Of a stretch of 64,000 bases of DNA, positions 8,236-17,755 are shown piece after piece. Source of the stretch: Flavisericum labens (GTDB lineage Bacteria; Bacteroidota; Bacteroidia; Flavobacteriales; Flavobacteriaceae). The notes under the pieces were generated by a model, which saw only the letters and a list, made by a program, of their open reading frames with translations, was not told the DNA's origin and ran no database searches. The stretch spans positions 310,001-374,000 of the forward strand of contig NZ_JBJJBQ010000003.1 in assembly GCF_045446075.1 (NCBI RefSeq), in the 5' to 3' direction. The stretch's first letter is position 1. The number at the start of each line of letters is the position of its first letter. The position numbers and the translations under genes were made by a program.

Positions 8236-8765
8236 TGCCATCGGTTTTTGGTCATAGTGCTGTTGGTTACACTTTGGCTAAATTGTTGGATTCCAAAAAT
8301 TCAAAATGGCTCCTTTTGGCTGCCATCTTTTCGACTAATCTGCCAGATTTTGATGTGCTAGCCTTTAAATTCGGTATACCGTACGAGCACCCTTTCGGTC
8401 ATCGAGGATTTACACATTCGGTTATTTTTGCATTTATATGGGCAGTAATTTTAATGTTTGCTTTTGGTAAAAACCGCAAAATGTTATGGTTTTTAGTGGT
8501 TTTCGTGGGCACCTTATCACACGGTATTTTTGATGCCATGACTTCTGGGGGGAGAGGAGTTGGCTTCTTTATTCCAATTGATAATAGTCGTTATTTTTTT
8601 CCTTTCCGTGATATTAAAGTTTCACCAATTGGGGTAGATCGTTTTTTTTCTGCTTGGGGAATAAAAGTACTTTTTAGCGAAATTAAATATATTATTTTTC
8701 CATGTTTTCTTATATTAGCTGTAAGATTTTTATTTCTAAAGTTGAAAAGGATGGAAAAACGGTGA
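8235..8765 (+). CDS. YdjM/DUF457-type membrane-bound metal-dependent hydrolase
   Basis: 176 residues with about four hydrophobic segments. Conserved polar motifs of the YdjM family are present: an early His (FGHSAVGY), LPDFDV near 35, and HRGFTHS near 55, then SHGIFDAM near 95, a likely metal-binding set. Members are called inner-membrane hydrolases but their substrates are unknown. It overlaps the dtd stop codon by one base (TAATG), so it belongs to the rsgA-dtd unit. Confidence 0.8.
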   Translation: MPSVFGHSAVGYTLAKLLDSKNSKWLLLAAIFSTNLPDFDVLAFKFGIPYEHPFGHRGFTHSVIFAFIWAVILMFAFGKNRKMLWFLVVFVGTLSHGIFDAMTSGGRGVGFFIPIDNSRYFFPFRDIKVSPIGVDRFFSAWGIKVLFSEIKYIIFPCFLILAVRFLFLKLKRMEKR

Positions 8766-8826
8766 AGCATGACAAAACTCATCTTTTATCAGAAAGTGCT
8801 TTTTTACTTTTAGCTAAATTGTAATT

Positions 8827-10740
8827 ATGAGATTATTGTATCTGCCCAAGGTTTTATTTTTTTTTATTGCTCTTCAAGGTTTTACACAAGAAAATTTATA
8901 TACAAGTTTAACGATTCCTACACCGCTTTCACAAGAGGCTAATGCCGTGATTAGGCTAGACGATTTGTTTATAAATCTAGAATCATCAAATGAAATGCTT
9001 ATTCGCAGAAAACGCATTATCACCGTTTTAAATAAGGCTGGAAACAAAAGTGTTGATGCCTATGTGTATTATGATGATAATGTGAAAATAAAAGGATTAG
9101 AGGTAAAGGTTTATAACAAGTTTGGTGCTAACATAAAAAAAATCAGAAAGAAAGATTTTAAAGATGTTAGTGCGGTTGATGGCGGTACATTATATACTGA
9201 TTCTAGGGTGAAATTTCTGGAATACACACCTACAGATTATCCTTACACGATTGAATTTATTTGCGAAACCCAAACCAACAATACTGCTTTTATTCCACCC
9301 TTTACTCCGGTTTCAGATTACTTTGTTAGTGTAGAAAATAGCAGCTATGATATAATTTTTCCAGAAAATATTAACGTTAGAAAAAAGGAAAAAAACCTTG
9401 AAGGCTATGATGTTAACAAAGAGGAGATGTCCAGAGAACTCATTTATCAAATAAAAAATTTGAATTCTTTTAAGCCTGAGGAGTACAGCCCGTCAGTTAA
9501 TGATATAGCCCCGAGGGTTTTGTTTGCGGCTGAACAATTCACATTGGAGGGCGTTGCGGCGGAAGTTAAAGATTGGAATACTTTTGGTAAATGGATGTAC
9601 CACGACATTATAAAAGAAACCCATGATTTGCCAGAAAGCACTATAAAAAAAGTAAAGGATTTGGTCAAGAATGAAACCAATGATTTGGATAAGGCAAAAA
9701 GAATTTATCAGTATGTTCAGGATAAAGTACGGTATATCAGCGTGCAGGTAGGGATTGGTGGGTGGAAGCCGTTTAAGGCTTCTGAAGTGGATGCGCTGGG
9801 TTATGGAGACTGTAAAGGTTTGACCAATTATACCATGTCATTATTAAAGGCTGTTGGAGTGGAGTCTAATTACAGTGTTATTTATGCAGGTAAATCACAG
9901 AGAAGTGTAGAAAATGATTTTGCAGCGATGCAAGGTAACCACGTTATTTTATCTATTCCTTTTAATGGTAAAACTGTATGGCTTGAATGTACTAGCCAAA
10001 AACTTCCTTTTGGTTTTATTGGAGATTTTACAGATGACAGGGATGCCCTTATAATTACTCCAGAAGGAGGTAAAATCGAGCATACCAAAAAATATAAAAC
10101 CGAAGAGAATTTACAAGATATAAAAGGAAGCTACAAAATAAATAACGATGGCGGTTTAGAAGCAGAAGTCCAATTAATATCAAGAGGTATTCAGTACGAC
10201 GATAAGTATTGGCTAGAAACCGAAACAGAGCGCGATTTGGATATGCACTATAAAAAAAGGTGGAAATACATAAATAGTATTGTTATTAATGATATGACCA
10301 TTGATAACGATAAATCCACAATTTCGTTTAAGGAAACTGTAACTTTTAAAGCTCCAAATTATACCAAAAAAGCAGGTAGTAGAATGTTGCTGACCGTTAA
10401 TGCATTCAATAGAAGTACTCACATTCCAGATCGATATCGGAATAGAAAATATCCTTTAAAAATAAGAAGGGGTTTTATTGATAATGACGAAGTAGAAATA
10501 ACCCTGCCCTCGGGTTATTCTGTTGAAGGCCTGCCGAAAAATATTGAAATAGAAAATAAATTTGGAAGTTACAAGGTTTCATTCACCAAAAAAGATGAAA
10601 CTAAACTGGTTTACAATCGGACATTTATAGTTAACGATGGTGAATATCCCAAAGAGGACTATAAAGCATTTAGAGAATTTTATAAAGAGGTTGCAAAAAT
10701 GGATAATGCCAAAGCAGCCTTAATAAAGAATGAACTATAA
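8827..10740 (+). CDS. Secreted DUF3857 / transglutaminase-like protein (intact active site)
   Basis: 637 residues with a signal peptide (1 to about 20). An N-terminal DUF3857 beta domain is followed by a transglutaminase-like core. Cys329 is in YGDCKGLT, His372 in GNHVIL and an acidic residue, Glu387, in WLECT, which fits a Cys-His-Glu triad. A C-terminal beta domain (DUF3858-like) follows. Such proteins are common in Bacteroidota envelopes; their substrates are unknown. It is paired with a related gene 17 bases downstream whose triad is lost. Confidence 0.82.
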   Translation: MRLLYLPKVLFFFIALQGFTQENLYTSLTIPTPLSQEANAVIRLDDLFINLESSNEMLIRRKRIITVLNKAGNKSVDAYVYYDDNVKIKGLEVKVYNKFGANIKKIRKKDFKDVSAVDGGTLYTDSRVKFLEYTPTDYPYTIEFICETQTNNTAFIPPFTPVSDYFVSVENSSYDIIFPENINVRKKEKNLEGYDVNKEEMSRELIYQIKNLNSFKPEEYSPSVNDIAPRVLFAAEQFTLEGVAAEVKDWNTFGKWMYHDIIKETHDLPESTIKKVKDLVKNETNDLDKAKRIYQYVQDKVRYISVQVGIGGWKPFKASEVDALGYGDCKGLTNYTMSLLKAVGVESNYSVIYAGKSQRSVENDFAAMQGNHVILSIPFNGKTVWLECTSQKLPFGFIGDFTDDRDALIITPEGGKIEHTKKYKTEENLQDIKGSYKINNDGGLEAEVQLISRGIQYDDKYWLETETERDLDMHYKKRWKYINSIVINDMTIDNDKSTISFKETVTFKAPNYTKKAGSRMLLTVNAFNRSTHIPDRYRNRKYPLKIRRGFIDNDEVEITLPSGYSVEGLPKNIEIENKFGSYKVSFTKKDETKLVYNRTFIVNDGEYPKEDYKAFREFYKEVAKMDNAKAALIKNEL

Positions 10741-10757
10741 AACCAAACAAACTAAAT

Positions 10758-12773
10758 ATGAAGACCACCACCTTATTCTTTATGCTATGTTTCAGCATAT
10801 CGGCGTTTTCGCAAAATTACAAATTCGGAAAAATTTCAAAAGAAGAGCTTCAGGAAAAGTTTTATCCATTGGATTCTTCTTCAGCTGCCGCTTTTTTGCA
10901 TAAAGAGAGACTAACGTATATCAAATACAGGCAGGGAGAAGGTTGGTATATGCAAACCGATGTACATGAGCGTGTGAAAATATATAACAACGAAGGCTTT
11001 GATTATGCCACCAAACAAATTAATTTACATGTGAGCAATAACGAAGAAGAAAACATATCGGGAATAAAAGGTTCTACTTATAATCTAGTTGGGAATAAAA
11101 TTGAAGATACCAAGTTAGATAAGCAAAGTATATTTAAAACCGAGTTGTCAAAATTCAGAAATCAAGTTAAGTTAACTATGCCGAATATAAAAGAAGGTTG
11201 TGTTATTGAATATAAATATTCTATTATATCACCTTTTTATTGGTATGTTGATGATTATGTGTTTCAGCATGATATTCCGATTAAAAATTTACATGCCAAA
11301 TTTGAATCACCAGAGTATTTCAATTTCAAAATTAATTCAAAAGGCTATTTTCCCGTTAAACCTGTTTATGGTAAAAAGCGGGGAGTTGTTAGGTTTAGAA
11401 CTGTAACAAGGGCGTCTTCAAGTTTAAGTGGCGGTTCAGCCTCTTCCAGTATTAATAATTCTGAATTTGATTTTATATTAAACACTACAACGTATGATCT
11501 TTCTGATGTACCCGCATTAAAAGACGAACCGTATGTGAACAATATTAATAATTATCGTTCTACCATTGAATATGAGTTGTCGTATACCAACTTTCCGCAA
11601 TCACCTCTAAAGTATTATGCTACTACTTGGGAAGATGTGGTTAAAACTATTTACAAAAGTGATAATTTTGGGAAAGAGTTAGATAGAAGTGGGTATTTTG
11701 AAGGTGAAATAGATGCTTTAACAGCCGGTGCATCTAGCCCAATGGAAAAAGCGGCTTTGGTTTACAATTTTGTAAAATCGCATATGTCATGGAATGGTTA
11801 TTATGGTAAATTCACAGACGAAGGTGTTAAGAAAGCATTTCAGGCAAAAACGGGTAATATAGCCGACATAAACTTAATGCTAACAGCTATGCTTCGTTAT
11901 GTTGGATTAAACGCAAACCCTGTACTAGTTAGCACAAGGCACAACGGCGTGCCCTTGTTTCCAACGATTGATGGCTATAATTATGTGATAACAGCCATTG
12001 AATCACCACAAGGAATTTTATTATTGGACGCAACCAATCCTTACGGCGTACCAAATATATTGCCAGTCCGAGTTTTGAATTGGGAAGGACGTATTGTAAG
12101 AAAGAACAAAAGTTCTTCAACTATTAACCTATATCCAAAACAAAAATCGAAAAATGCGGTAACTATGATGGTAAGTTTGAGTGATAGTGGTGTTTTAGAA
12201 GGAAATATTAGGTCTATAAGAAATAGCCATTTTGCTATGTCCTATCGGACAAAGTATTTTGAAACCGACCCTGATCAGTTTTTAGAAAAATTAGAAAACA
12301 GATATGGAGGTATTGAAATATACGGTTTTGAAGTGAAAAATGACAAAGATTTATCGAAGCCAGTTATGGAGTCTTATAAGTTTTCTCTCGAAAGTCAGGC
12401 AGATATAATAAATGATAAAATATACTTTTCGCCTTTGTTTTTTCTGAGATCTAAGGAAAACCCGTTTAAACTAGAAAAACGAGAGTTCCCCGTGGATTTT
12501 AGTTATCCAATAAGTAAAAAATATATGGTAATTGTTAATTTACCCGAAGGGTATAAAGTGGAGTCTGTACCTGAACCAGCAGCTATGATGCTGCCCGATA
12601 ATTTAGGGGCGTTTAAGTATAATTTGCAGGCTAAAGACGCTCAAATCCAAATTATTGTCGAGGAGGAAATTAATCAAGCCATTATATCGCCTATTTACTA
12701 TGATGCTTTAAAAGCGTATTTTAGCAAACTCATAGAAAAAGAATCAGAGCAAATAGTTTTAACCAAAGCATAA
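10758..12773 (+). CDS. Secreted DUF3857 / transglutaminase-like protein, catalytic residues lost
   Basis: 671 residues with a signal peptide (about 1-18, ending AFSQ) and the same layout as the preceding gene: a DUF3857-like domain, a transglutaminase-like fold, then a C-terminal beta domain. Aligned by eye, the position of the catalytic Cys is Ile368 (GNIADINLML) and the His is Tyr409 (GYNYVI); only an Asp (424, LLDATNP) remains. It is probably a non-enzymatic partner of the upstream protein. It follows that gene after 17 bases and ends on the start codon of the MazG-like gene. Confidence 0.75.
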   Translation: MKTTTLFFMLCFSISAFSQNYKFGKISKEELQEKFYPLDSSSAAAFLHKERLTYIKYRQGEGWYMQTDVHERVKIYNNEGFDYATKQINLHVSNNEEENISGIKGSTYNLVGNKIEDTKLDKQSIFKTELSKFRNQVKLTMPNIKEGCVIEYKYSIISPFYWYVDDYVFQHDIPIKNLHAKFESPEYFNFKINSKGYFPVKPVYGKKRGVVRFRTVTRASSSLSGGSASSSINNSEFDFILNTTTYDLSDVPALKDEPYVNNINNYRSTIEYELSYTNFPQSPLKYYATTWEDVVKTIYKSDNFGKELDRSGYFEGEIDALTAGASSPMEKAALVYNFVKSHMSWNGYYGKFTDEGVKKAFQAKTGNIADINLMLTAMLRYVGLNANPVLVSTRHNGVPLFPTIDGYNYVITAIESPQGILLLDATNPYGVPNILPVRVLNWEGRIVRKNKSSSTINLYPKQKSKNAVTMMVSLSDSGVLEGNIRSIRNSHFAMSYRTKYFETDPDQFLEKLENRYGGIEIYGFEVKNDKDLSKPVMESYKFSLESQADIINDKIYFSPLFFLRSKENPFKLEKREFPVDFSYPISKKYMVIVNLPEGYKVESVPEPAAMMLPDNLGAFKYNLQAKDAQIQIIVEEEINQAIISPIYYDALKAYFSKLIEKESEQIVLTKA

Positions 12774-13099
12774 TGGATATAAAAAACGCCCAAAAAATAG
12801 TTGACGATTGGATAAGCGAACACGGTGTACGTTATTTTAATGAACTAACAAACATGGCACAACTTACCGAAGAAGTAGGTGAGGTAGCAAGAATAATTGC
12901 ACGTCGTTATGGCGAACAAAGCGAAAAAGAAAGTGATAAGGATAAAGATTTAGGTGAAGAATTGGCTGATGTGCTTTTTGTAGTACTGTGTTTAGCCAAC
13001 CAAACAGGGGTAGACTTGCAGGCTGCTTTTGATAAACGAATGGACAAAAAGGCAAAACGAGACCATGATAGGCACCATAATAATGAAAAATTAAAATAA
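12773..13099 (+). CDS. MazG-like nucleotide pyrophosphohydrolase
   Basis: 108 residues, a single MazG fold. The EEVGEVAR motif near residue 30 and GEELADVLF near residue 63 give the E-x-x-E and E-x-x-D metal-binding pattern. Family members hydrolyse (d)NTPs to monophosphates. The substrate here is unknown. The ATG shares one base with the stop of the preceding gene, so it is the last gene of that unit and is followed by a strong terminator. Confidence 0.88.
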   Translation: MDIKNAQKIVDDWISEHGVRYFNELTNMAQLTEEVGEVARIIARRYGEQSEKESDKDKDLGEELADVLFVVLCLANQTGVDLQAAFDKRMDKKAKRDHDRHHNNEKLK

Positions 13100-13116
13100 A
13101 TTATAAGTATCTTTGG

Positions 13117-13144
13117 GCGCTTCTTTTAAAGAAGCGCTTTTTTT
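13117..13144 (+). terminator. Intrinsic terminator after the MazG-like gene
   Basis: GCGCTTC (13117-13123), loop TTTTAAA, GAAGCGC (13131-13137), then seven T's. Confidence 0.9.
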
Positions 13145-13188
13145 GTTTGTCAAGTATAACTGGGCATCAATCATGTTAATTTTTTAAA

Positions 13189-14415
13189 ATGAATTTTACG
13201 CTCCACAAATCGCAATTAGCGAATCAAAAATCTCAAATAACCATAACGGGCTCAAAAAGCGAGTCTAACCGATTGTTACTATTGCAAGCACTTTATCCAG
13301 AGTTTAAACTCGAAAATGTTTCCAATTCAGACGATAGTAACTTAATGACGAATGCACTGGCTTCGGGTGAAAAAATTGTGGATATCCACCACGCGGGAAC
13401 AGCTATGCGATTTTTAACTGCTTATTTTTCCATTCAAGAAGGCAGGGAAACCATTTTAACGGGTTCAAAACGGATGAAAGAACGCCCCATTAAAATATTG
13501 GTTGAAGCATTAAAGGAATTGGGAGCAGATATCAGATATGAGGAAAACGAAGGTTTTCCACCTATAAAATTACAGGGAAAAAAGCTTACTAAAAATAAAG
13601 TATCTTTAAAAGCTAACGTAAGTAGCCAGTATATTTCTGCATTATTACTTATAGCTTCCAAATTAGAAAATGGAATAGAATTAACCTTAGAAGGTGAAAT
13701 TACTTCGGTGCCTTACATAAAAATGACCTTGGCGTTATTGGATGAAATTGGTGTAGAATCCTCATTTTTAGGTAACATAATTACCGTAAAACCATCAACT
13801 AAAAACCAACAACCAAAAACCTTAACTGTAGAGTCCGATTGGTCATCGGCATCCTACTATTTCAGTATTGTTGCCCTTTGCGATGTAGGGACAGAAATTA
13901 CACTCTCATCGTATAAAGAAGATTCGTTACAAGGTGATTCTTCATTGGTGGAAATCTATAAGCATTTTGGTGTCTCAACTGTCTTTAACGGAAATAGTAT
14001 GACTTTAAAAAAGGATGCTACCAATTTTAAACCATTAAACTTAGATTTAGTAAACGCACCAGATATTGCACAGACCATTGCCGTAACGTGCTTTGCGTTA
14101 GGCATGCCTTGCAATTTAACAGGACTTCACACTTTAAAAATTAAAGAAACAGACAGGTTGGTGGCTTTAAAAACTGAAATTGAAAAATTGGGAGGTGAGG
14201 TGAATATCACCGATAAATCTTTACACCTTTCAGCTTCAAACCAGATAAAAGAAATGGTGCCTATAGCCACATATAATGATCATCGAATGGCCATGGCTTT
14301 TGCGCCATTAGCCCTAAAAACATCCTTGGTTATTGAAGATGCCATGGTGGTTTCAAAGTCATATCCAACCTTTTGGGACGATTTAAAATCCATCGGGTTC
14401 CAAATAAGCAAATAA
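13189..14415 (+). CDS. aroA: 3-phosphoshikimate 1-carboxyvinyltransferase (EPSP synthase)
   Basis: The sixth shikimate-pathway step, joining PEP to shikimate 3-phosphate. It has 408 residues, a little short of the usual 420-430. Visible motifs are GSKSESNRLLLL at the N-terminus (Lys-Ser substrate site), HHAGTAMRFLTAYF, then KERPI, LKIKETDRL and YNDHRMAMAF with the catalytic Asp/Glu/Arg residues. It is separate from the Phe/Tyr operon and preceded by a terminator, so it must have its own promoter in 13145-13188. I see no convincing element there. Confidence 0.94.
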   Translation: MNFTLHKSQLANQKSQITITGSKSESNRLLLLQALYPEFKLENVSNSDDSNLMTNALASGEKIVDIHHAGTAMRFLTAYFSIQEGRETILTGSKRMKERPIKILVEALKELGADIRYEENEGFPPIKLQGKKLTKNKVSLKANVSSQYISALLLIASKLENGIELTLEGEITSVPYIKMTLALLDEIGVESSFLGNIITVKPSTKNQQPKTLTVESDWSSASYYFSIVALCDVGTEITLSSYKEDSLQGDSSLVEIYKHFGVSTVFNGNSMTLKKDATNFKPLNLDLVNAPDIAQTIAVTCFALGMPCNLTGLHTLKIKETDRLVALKTEIEKLGGEVNITDKSLHLSASNQIKEMVPIATYNDHRMAMAFAPLALKTSLVIEDAMVVSKSYPTFWDDLKSIGFQISK

Positions 14416-14430
14416 TAATCACATATTTAC

Positions 14431-14462
14431 TTGACAACCCCTGCTTTCAGATTGTATATTTG
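14431..14462 (+). promoter_or_regulatory. queA promoter
   Basis: TTGAC at 14431-14435 and TATATTTG at 14455-14462, with 21 bases between TTG and TATATTTG. This matches the Bacteroidota -33 / -7 (TAnnTTTG) pattern very well, 24 bases before the queA ATG. Confidence 0.75.
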
Positions 14463-14485
14463 CAGCTTTATCAAAATATAAATAA

Positions 14486-15535
14486 ATGAAATTATCAAAT
14501 TTTGGGTTCGAATTACCGAACGAATTATTAGCAGAATATCCAGCAGAAAATAGAGATGAATCTCGTTTAATGGTTCTGAACAGAAAAGAACAAACCATCG
14601 AACATAAAATGTTTAAAGATTTAATCAACTATTTTAATGAAGATGATGTGTTGATTCTGAATAATACCAAAGTGTTTCCTGCAAGATTATTTGGAAATAA
14701 AGAAAAAACAGGTGCCAGAATCGAAGTGTTTTTGTTAAGAGAATTAAACGAAGAACAGCGTCTTTGGGATGTATTGGTAGATCCAGCAAGAAAAATAAGA
14801 ATTGGTAACAAATTGTATTTTGGTGAAGATGAGACTTTAGTAGCCGAAGTGATAGACAATACCACATCACGAGGTCGTACATTGCGCTTTTTGTATGATG
14901 GTTCATACCGCGAATTTCGTTTAAAGCTTAATGAGCTTGGCGAAACACCACTTCCAAAATACATAAAAAGAGATGTTGAGCCAGAAGATGAAGATCGTTA
15001 CCAAACCATTTTCGCAAAAAATGAAGGTGCTGTAGCTGCACCAACAGCAGGACTTCACTTTTCAAAGCACTTGTTAAAGCGTTTAGAGATTAAAGGAGTG
15101 AATTTTGCCGAAGTAACGCTACATGTTGGATTAGGTACATTTAATCCGGTAGAGGTTGAAGATTTGTCCAAACACAAAATGGACAGCGAGGAGTTGAAGA
15201 TTAACGAAAAAGCAGTTGAGATTGTTAATAAGGGAATACAAGAAAAACGCCGTGTTTGTGCTGTTGGAACCACTGCCATGAGAGCAATTGAAAGTGCCGT
15301 GTCATCAAACGGTATGCTTAACGAATTTGATGGTTGGACCAACAAGTTTATCTTCCCGCCTTACGATTTCAGTATAGCCAACTGTATGGTAACCAATTTC
15401 CACACACCAAAATCAACTTTACTGATGATGGTTTCAGCATTTGCAGGCCATGATTTCATAAAACGTGCCTACGAAGAGGCTGTTAAAGAGCAATATAAAT
15501 TTTATAGCTACGGTGATGCCATGCTAATAATATAA
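14486..15535 (+). CDS. queA: tRNA preQ1(34) S-adenosylmethionine ribosyltransferase-isomerase
   Basis: Transfers and isomerises the ribosyl part of SAM to preQ1 in tRNA, giving epoxyqueuosine. It has 349 residues of normal length. Conserved stretches are AEYPAENRDESRLMVL, LNNTKVFPARL, APTAGLHF, HVGLGTFNPV and AVGTTAMRAIES. It is monocistronic, between a clear promoter and a terminator. Confidence 0.96.
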   Translation: MKLSNFGFELPNELLAEYPAENRDESRLMVLNRKEQTIEHKMFKDLINYFNEDDVLILNNTKVFPARLFGNKEKTGARIEVFLLRELNEEQRLWDVLVDPARKIRIGNKLYFGEDETLVAEVIDNTTSRGRTLRFLYDGSYREFRLKLNELGETPLPKYIKRDVEPEDEDRYQTIFAKNEGAVAAPTAGLHFSKHLLKRLEIKGVNFAEVTLHVGLGTFNPVEVEDLSKHKMDSEELKINEKAVEIVNKGIQEKRRVCAVGTTAMRAIESAVSSNGMLNEFDGWTNKFIFPPYDFSIANCMVTNFHTPKSTLLMMVSAFAGHDFIKRAYEEAVKEQYKFYSYGDAMLII

Positions 15536-15560
15536 TCCAAATTGGGATTAACAAAATACA

Positions 15561-15597
15561 AGAGGCTGTCTAAGAACAATGGGCAGTCTCTTTTTTA
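15561..15597 (+). terminator. Intrinsic terminator of queA
   Basis: AGAGGCTGTC (15561-15570) pairs with GGCAGTCTCT (15582-15591), including two G-U pairs, and is followed by a T-rich run to 15600. Confidence 0.8.
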
Positions 15598-15634
15598 TTT
15601 TGGACAAGCTTCTTCTAATGACTTTATAACAAGA

Positions 15635-15668
15635 GTTTCCTCCTTTGGAGGATTAAGGGGGCTTTTTT
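15635..15668. repeat. Short palindromic intergenic element (CCTCC / GGAGG)
   Basis: CCTCC, TTT, GGAGG followed by a G-run and GCTTTTTT in the gap before rlmN. From memory, similar CCTCC-TTT-GGAGG plus G-run units recur between genes in flavobacterial genomes. There is only one copy in this window, so its repeat status is inferred. Confidence 0.35.
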
Positions 15669-15671
15669 CAC

Positions 15672-15679
15672 TATTTTTG
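15672..15679 (+). promoter_or_regulatory. -7 element of rlmN
   Basis: TATTTTTG fits TAnnTTTG exactly and ends 7 bases before the rlmN ATG, so the mRNA would be leaderless or nearly so. A TTTG at 15644-15647 could be a -33 element, although the spacing of 24 is long. Confidence 0.5.
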
Positions 15680-15686
15680 CAATCTA

Positions 15687-16727
15687 ATGAGCACCGATAA
15701 AAAAGACATAAGGGCGTTAACCAAAGAACAACTTCGCGACTTTTTTGTAAACCAAGGCGATAAAGCCTTTCGAGGAAATCAGGTATACGAATGGCTCTGG
15801 CAAAAATCGGCGCATACTTTTCAAGATATGACCAATATATCGAAAGAAACGCGCCAAATGCTGGAAAATCATTTTGTAATCAATCATATTCAGGTTGATA
15901 CTATGCAGCGAAGTAACGACGGAACTATTAAAAATGCCGTACGTTTGCACGACGATTTGGTGGTTGAATCTGTGCTTATTCCTACTAAATCCAGAACAAC
16001 AGCTTGTGTGTCCAGTCAAGTGGGATGCAGTTTAGACTGTAAATTCTGCGCTACGGCTCGCTTAAAGCGCATGCGCAACTTAAATCCAGACGAAATTTAC
16101 GACCAAGTGGTAGCCATAGATAACGAAAGCCGTTTGTACCATAACCGCCCTTTAAGCAATATTGTTTTTATGGGAATGGGCGAGCCACTCATGAACTACA
16201 ACAATGTTTTAAAAGCTATTGAAAAAATCACTTCACCTGAAGGTTTGGGTATGTCGCCAAAACGTATTGTAGTTTCAACTTCAGGAGTGCCTAAAATGAT
16301 TAAAAAAATGGCTGATGACGAAGTGAAATTTAAGTTGGCCGTTTCGTTGCATTCGGCCATTGATGAGGTGCGTACGTCCATTATGCCTTTTAATGCTACT
16401 TTTCCGTTAAATGATTTGCGTGAAGCTTTACAATACTGGTACTCTAAAACTAAAAATAGAATTACTTACGAATATGTGGTTTGGGATGGCATTAATGACA
16501 AAAGAAAAGATGTTGATGCTTTAGTGGAGTTCTGTAAATTTGCACCAAGCAAAGTAAATCTAATTGAATATAATCCCATTGATGATGGCGAATTTCAGCA
16601 GGCTAATTCAAAAGCTTTAGATATATATGTAAAGGTTTTAGAAGCTAGCAATATTACGGTCACGGTTAGGCGGAGTAGAGGGAAGGATATTGATGCCGCT
16701 TGTGGGCAATTGGCTAATAAAAATTGA
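15687..16727 (+). CDS. rlmN: 23S rRNA (adenine(2503)-C(2))-methyltransferase
   Basis: A radical SAM methyltransferase that modifies A2503 of 23S rRNA and A37 of some tRNAs. It has 346 residues. The radical SAM cluster motif CSLDCKFC is near residue 115, GMGEPLMNY near 160, and a conserved Cys in AACGQL close to the C-terminus is the methyl-carrying residue of the family. It is monocistronic with a candidate -7 element just upstream. Confidence 0.96.
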   Translation: MSTDKKDIRALTKEQLRDFFVNQGDKAFRGNQVYEWLWQKSAHTFQDMTNISKETRQMLENHFVINHIQVDTMQRSNDGTIKNAVRLHDDLVVESVLIPTKSRTTACVSSQVGCSLDCKFCATARLKRMRNLNPDEIYDQVVAIDNESRLYHNRPLSNIVFMGMGEPLMNYNNVLKAIEKITSPEGLGMSPKRIVVSTSGVPKMIKKMADDEVKFKLAVSLHSAIDEVRTSIMPFNATFPLNDLREALQYWYSKTKNRITYEYVVWDGINDKRKDVDALVEFCKFAPSKVNLIEYNPIDDGEFQQANSKALDIYVKVLEASNITVTVRRSRGKDIDAACGQLANKN

Positions 16728-16748
16728 TAAAGGTTGCGCGTGAAATAT

Positions 16749-16756
16749 TATCTTTG
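16749..16756 (+). promoter_or_regulatory. -7 element of the polyprenyl synthase gene
   Basis: TATCTTTG matches TAnnTTTG exactly, 9 bases before the ATG at 16766. A TTG lies 20-25 bases upstream in the tail of rlmN. The transcript would have almost no 5' leader. Confidence 0.6.
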
Positions 16757-16765
16757 GTTTTCTAA

Positions 16766-17743
16766 ATGAAAATAGTAGAGCAAATAAAACAGCCTGTAGC
16801 TTTTGAAATGGATCTTTTTGAACAAAAGTTCCAACTTTCGATGTCCAGTAAGGTAGCTTTGCTTAATCGGATTACCCACTATATTGTGAATAGAAAGGGT
16901 AAGCAAATGCGCCCCATGTTCGTATTTTTGGTAGCTAAAATGGTCTCCAATGGCGAGGTGAGCGAACGAACCTACCGAGGAGCTTCCGTTATTGAGTTGA
17001 TACATACCGCGACTTTAGTACATGACGATGTTGTTGACGATAGTAATAGACGACGGGGGTTCTTCTCTGTAAATGCGCTTTGGAAAAATAAAATAGCCGT
17101 TTTAATAGGCGATTTTCTATTGTCAAAAGGCTTGTTGCTGTCTATTGATAATAATGACTTTGATTTACTGAAAATTATTTCCATAGCCGTCCGTGAAATG
17201 AGCGAGGGCGAGTTGCTTCAAATTGAAAAAGCCCGAAAGCTTGATATTACCGAGGAGGTTTATTACGAAATTATTCGTCAAAAAACGGCAACTTTAATAG
17301 CGGCATGTTGTAGTTTGGGCGCTGCCTCGGTAAAACCAGGATCAATTTATATAGAATCGATGCGTAAGTTTGGTGAACTTATTGGTATGGCTTTTCAAAT
17401 TAAAGATGATTTATTTGATTATGGTGATGCCCAAATAGGAAAACCGACAGGAATAGATATTAAAGAGCAGAAAATGACGCTGCCTTTAATTTATGTGTTA
17501 AATAAATCATCTAAAAAGAATAAGAGCTGGTTGATAAACTCAATTAAAAACCATAATAAAGATTCAAAACGAGTAAAAGAAGTGATTGCTTTTGTAAAAA
17601 ATAATGGCGGTTTGGATTACGCCATAAATAAGATGAAGCAATTTCAAGATGAAGCTCTGAACCTTTTAGAGAATTACCCTGAATCCGAGTACAAGAACTC
17701 ACTAAAACTTATGGTCAATTATGTGATTGACAGAAAAAAGTAG
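16766..17743 (+). CDS. Polyprenyl diphosphate synthase (trans-type)
   Basis: A class I isoprenyl diphosphate synthase of 325 residues. Both Asp-rich motifs are present: HDDVVDD near residue 90 (first) and IKDDLFDYG near residue 215 (second), with GKQMRP near residue 47. Family members extend allylic diphosphates to the C30-C50 chains used for menaquinone side chains. Chain length cannot be read from the sequence with confidence. It converges on the transglutaminase gene with 12 bases between the stops. Confidence 0.92.
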   Translation: MKIVEQIKQPVAFEMDLFEQKFQLSMSSKVALLNRITHYIVNRKGKQMRPMFVFLVAKMVSNGEVSERTYRGASVIELIHTATLVHDDVVDDSNRRRGFFSVNALWKNKIAVLIGDFLLSKGLLLSIDNNDFDLLKIISIAVREMSEGELLQIEKARKLDITEEVYYEIIRQKTATLIAACCSLGAASVKPGSIYIESMRKFGELIGMAFQIKDDLFDYGDAQIGKPTGIDIKEQKMTLPLIYVLNKSSKKNKSWLINSIKNHNKDSKRVKEVIAFVKNNGGLDYAINKMKQFQDEALNLLENYPESEYKNSLKLMVNYVIDRKK

Positions 17744-17755
17744 TTCGTATTTATT

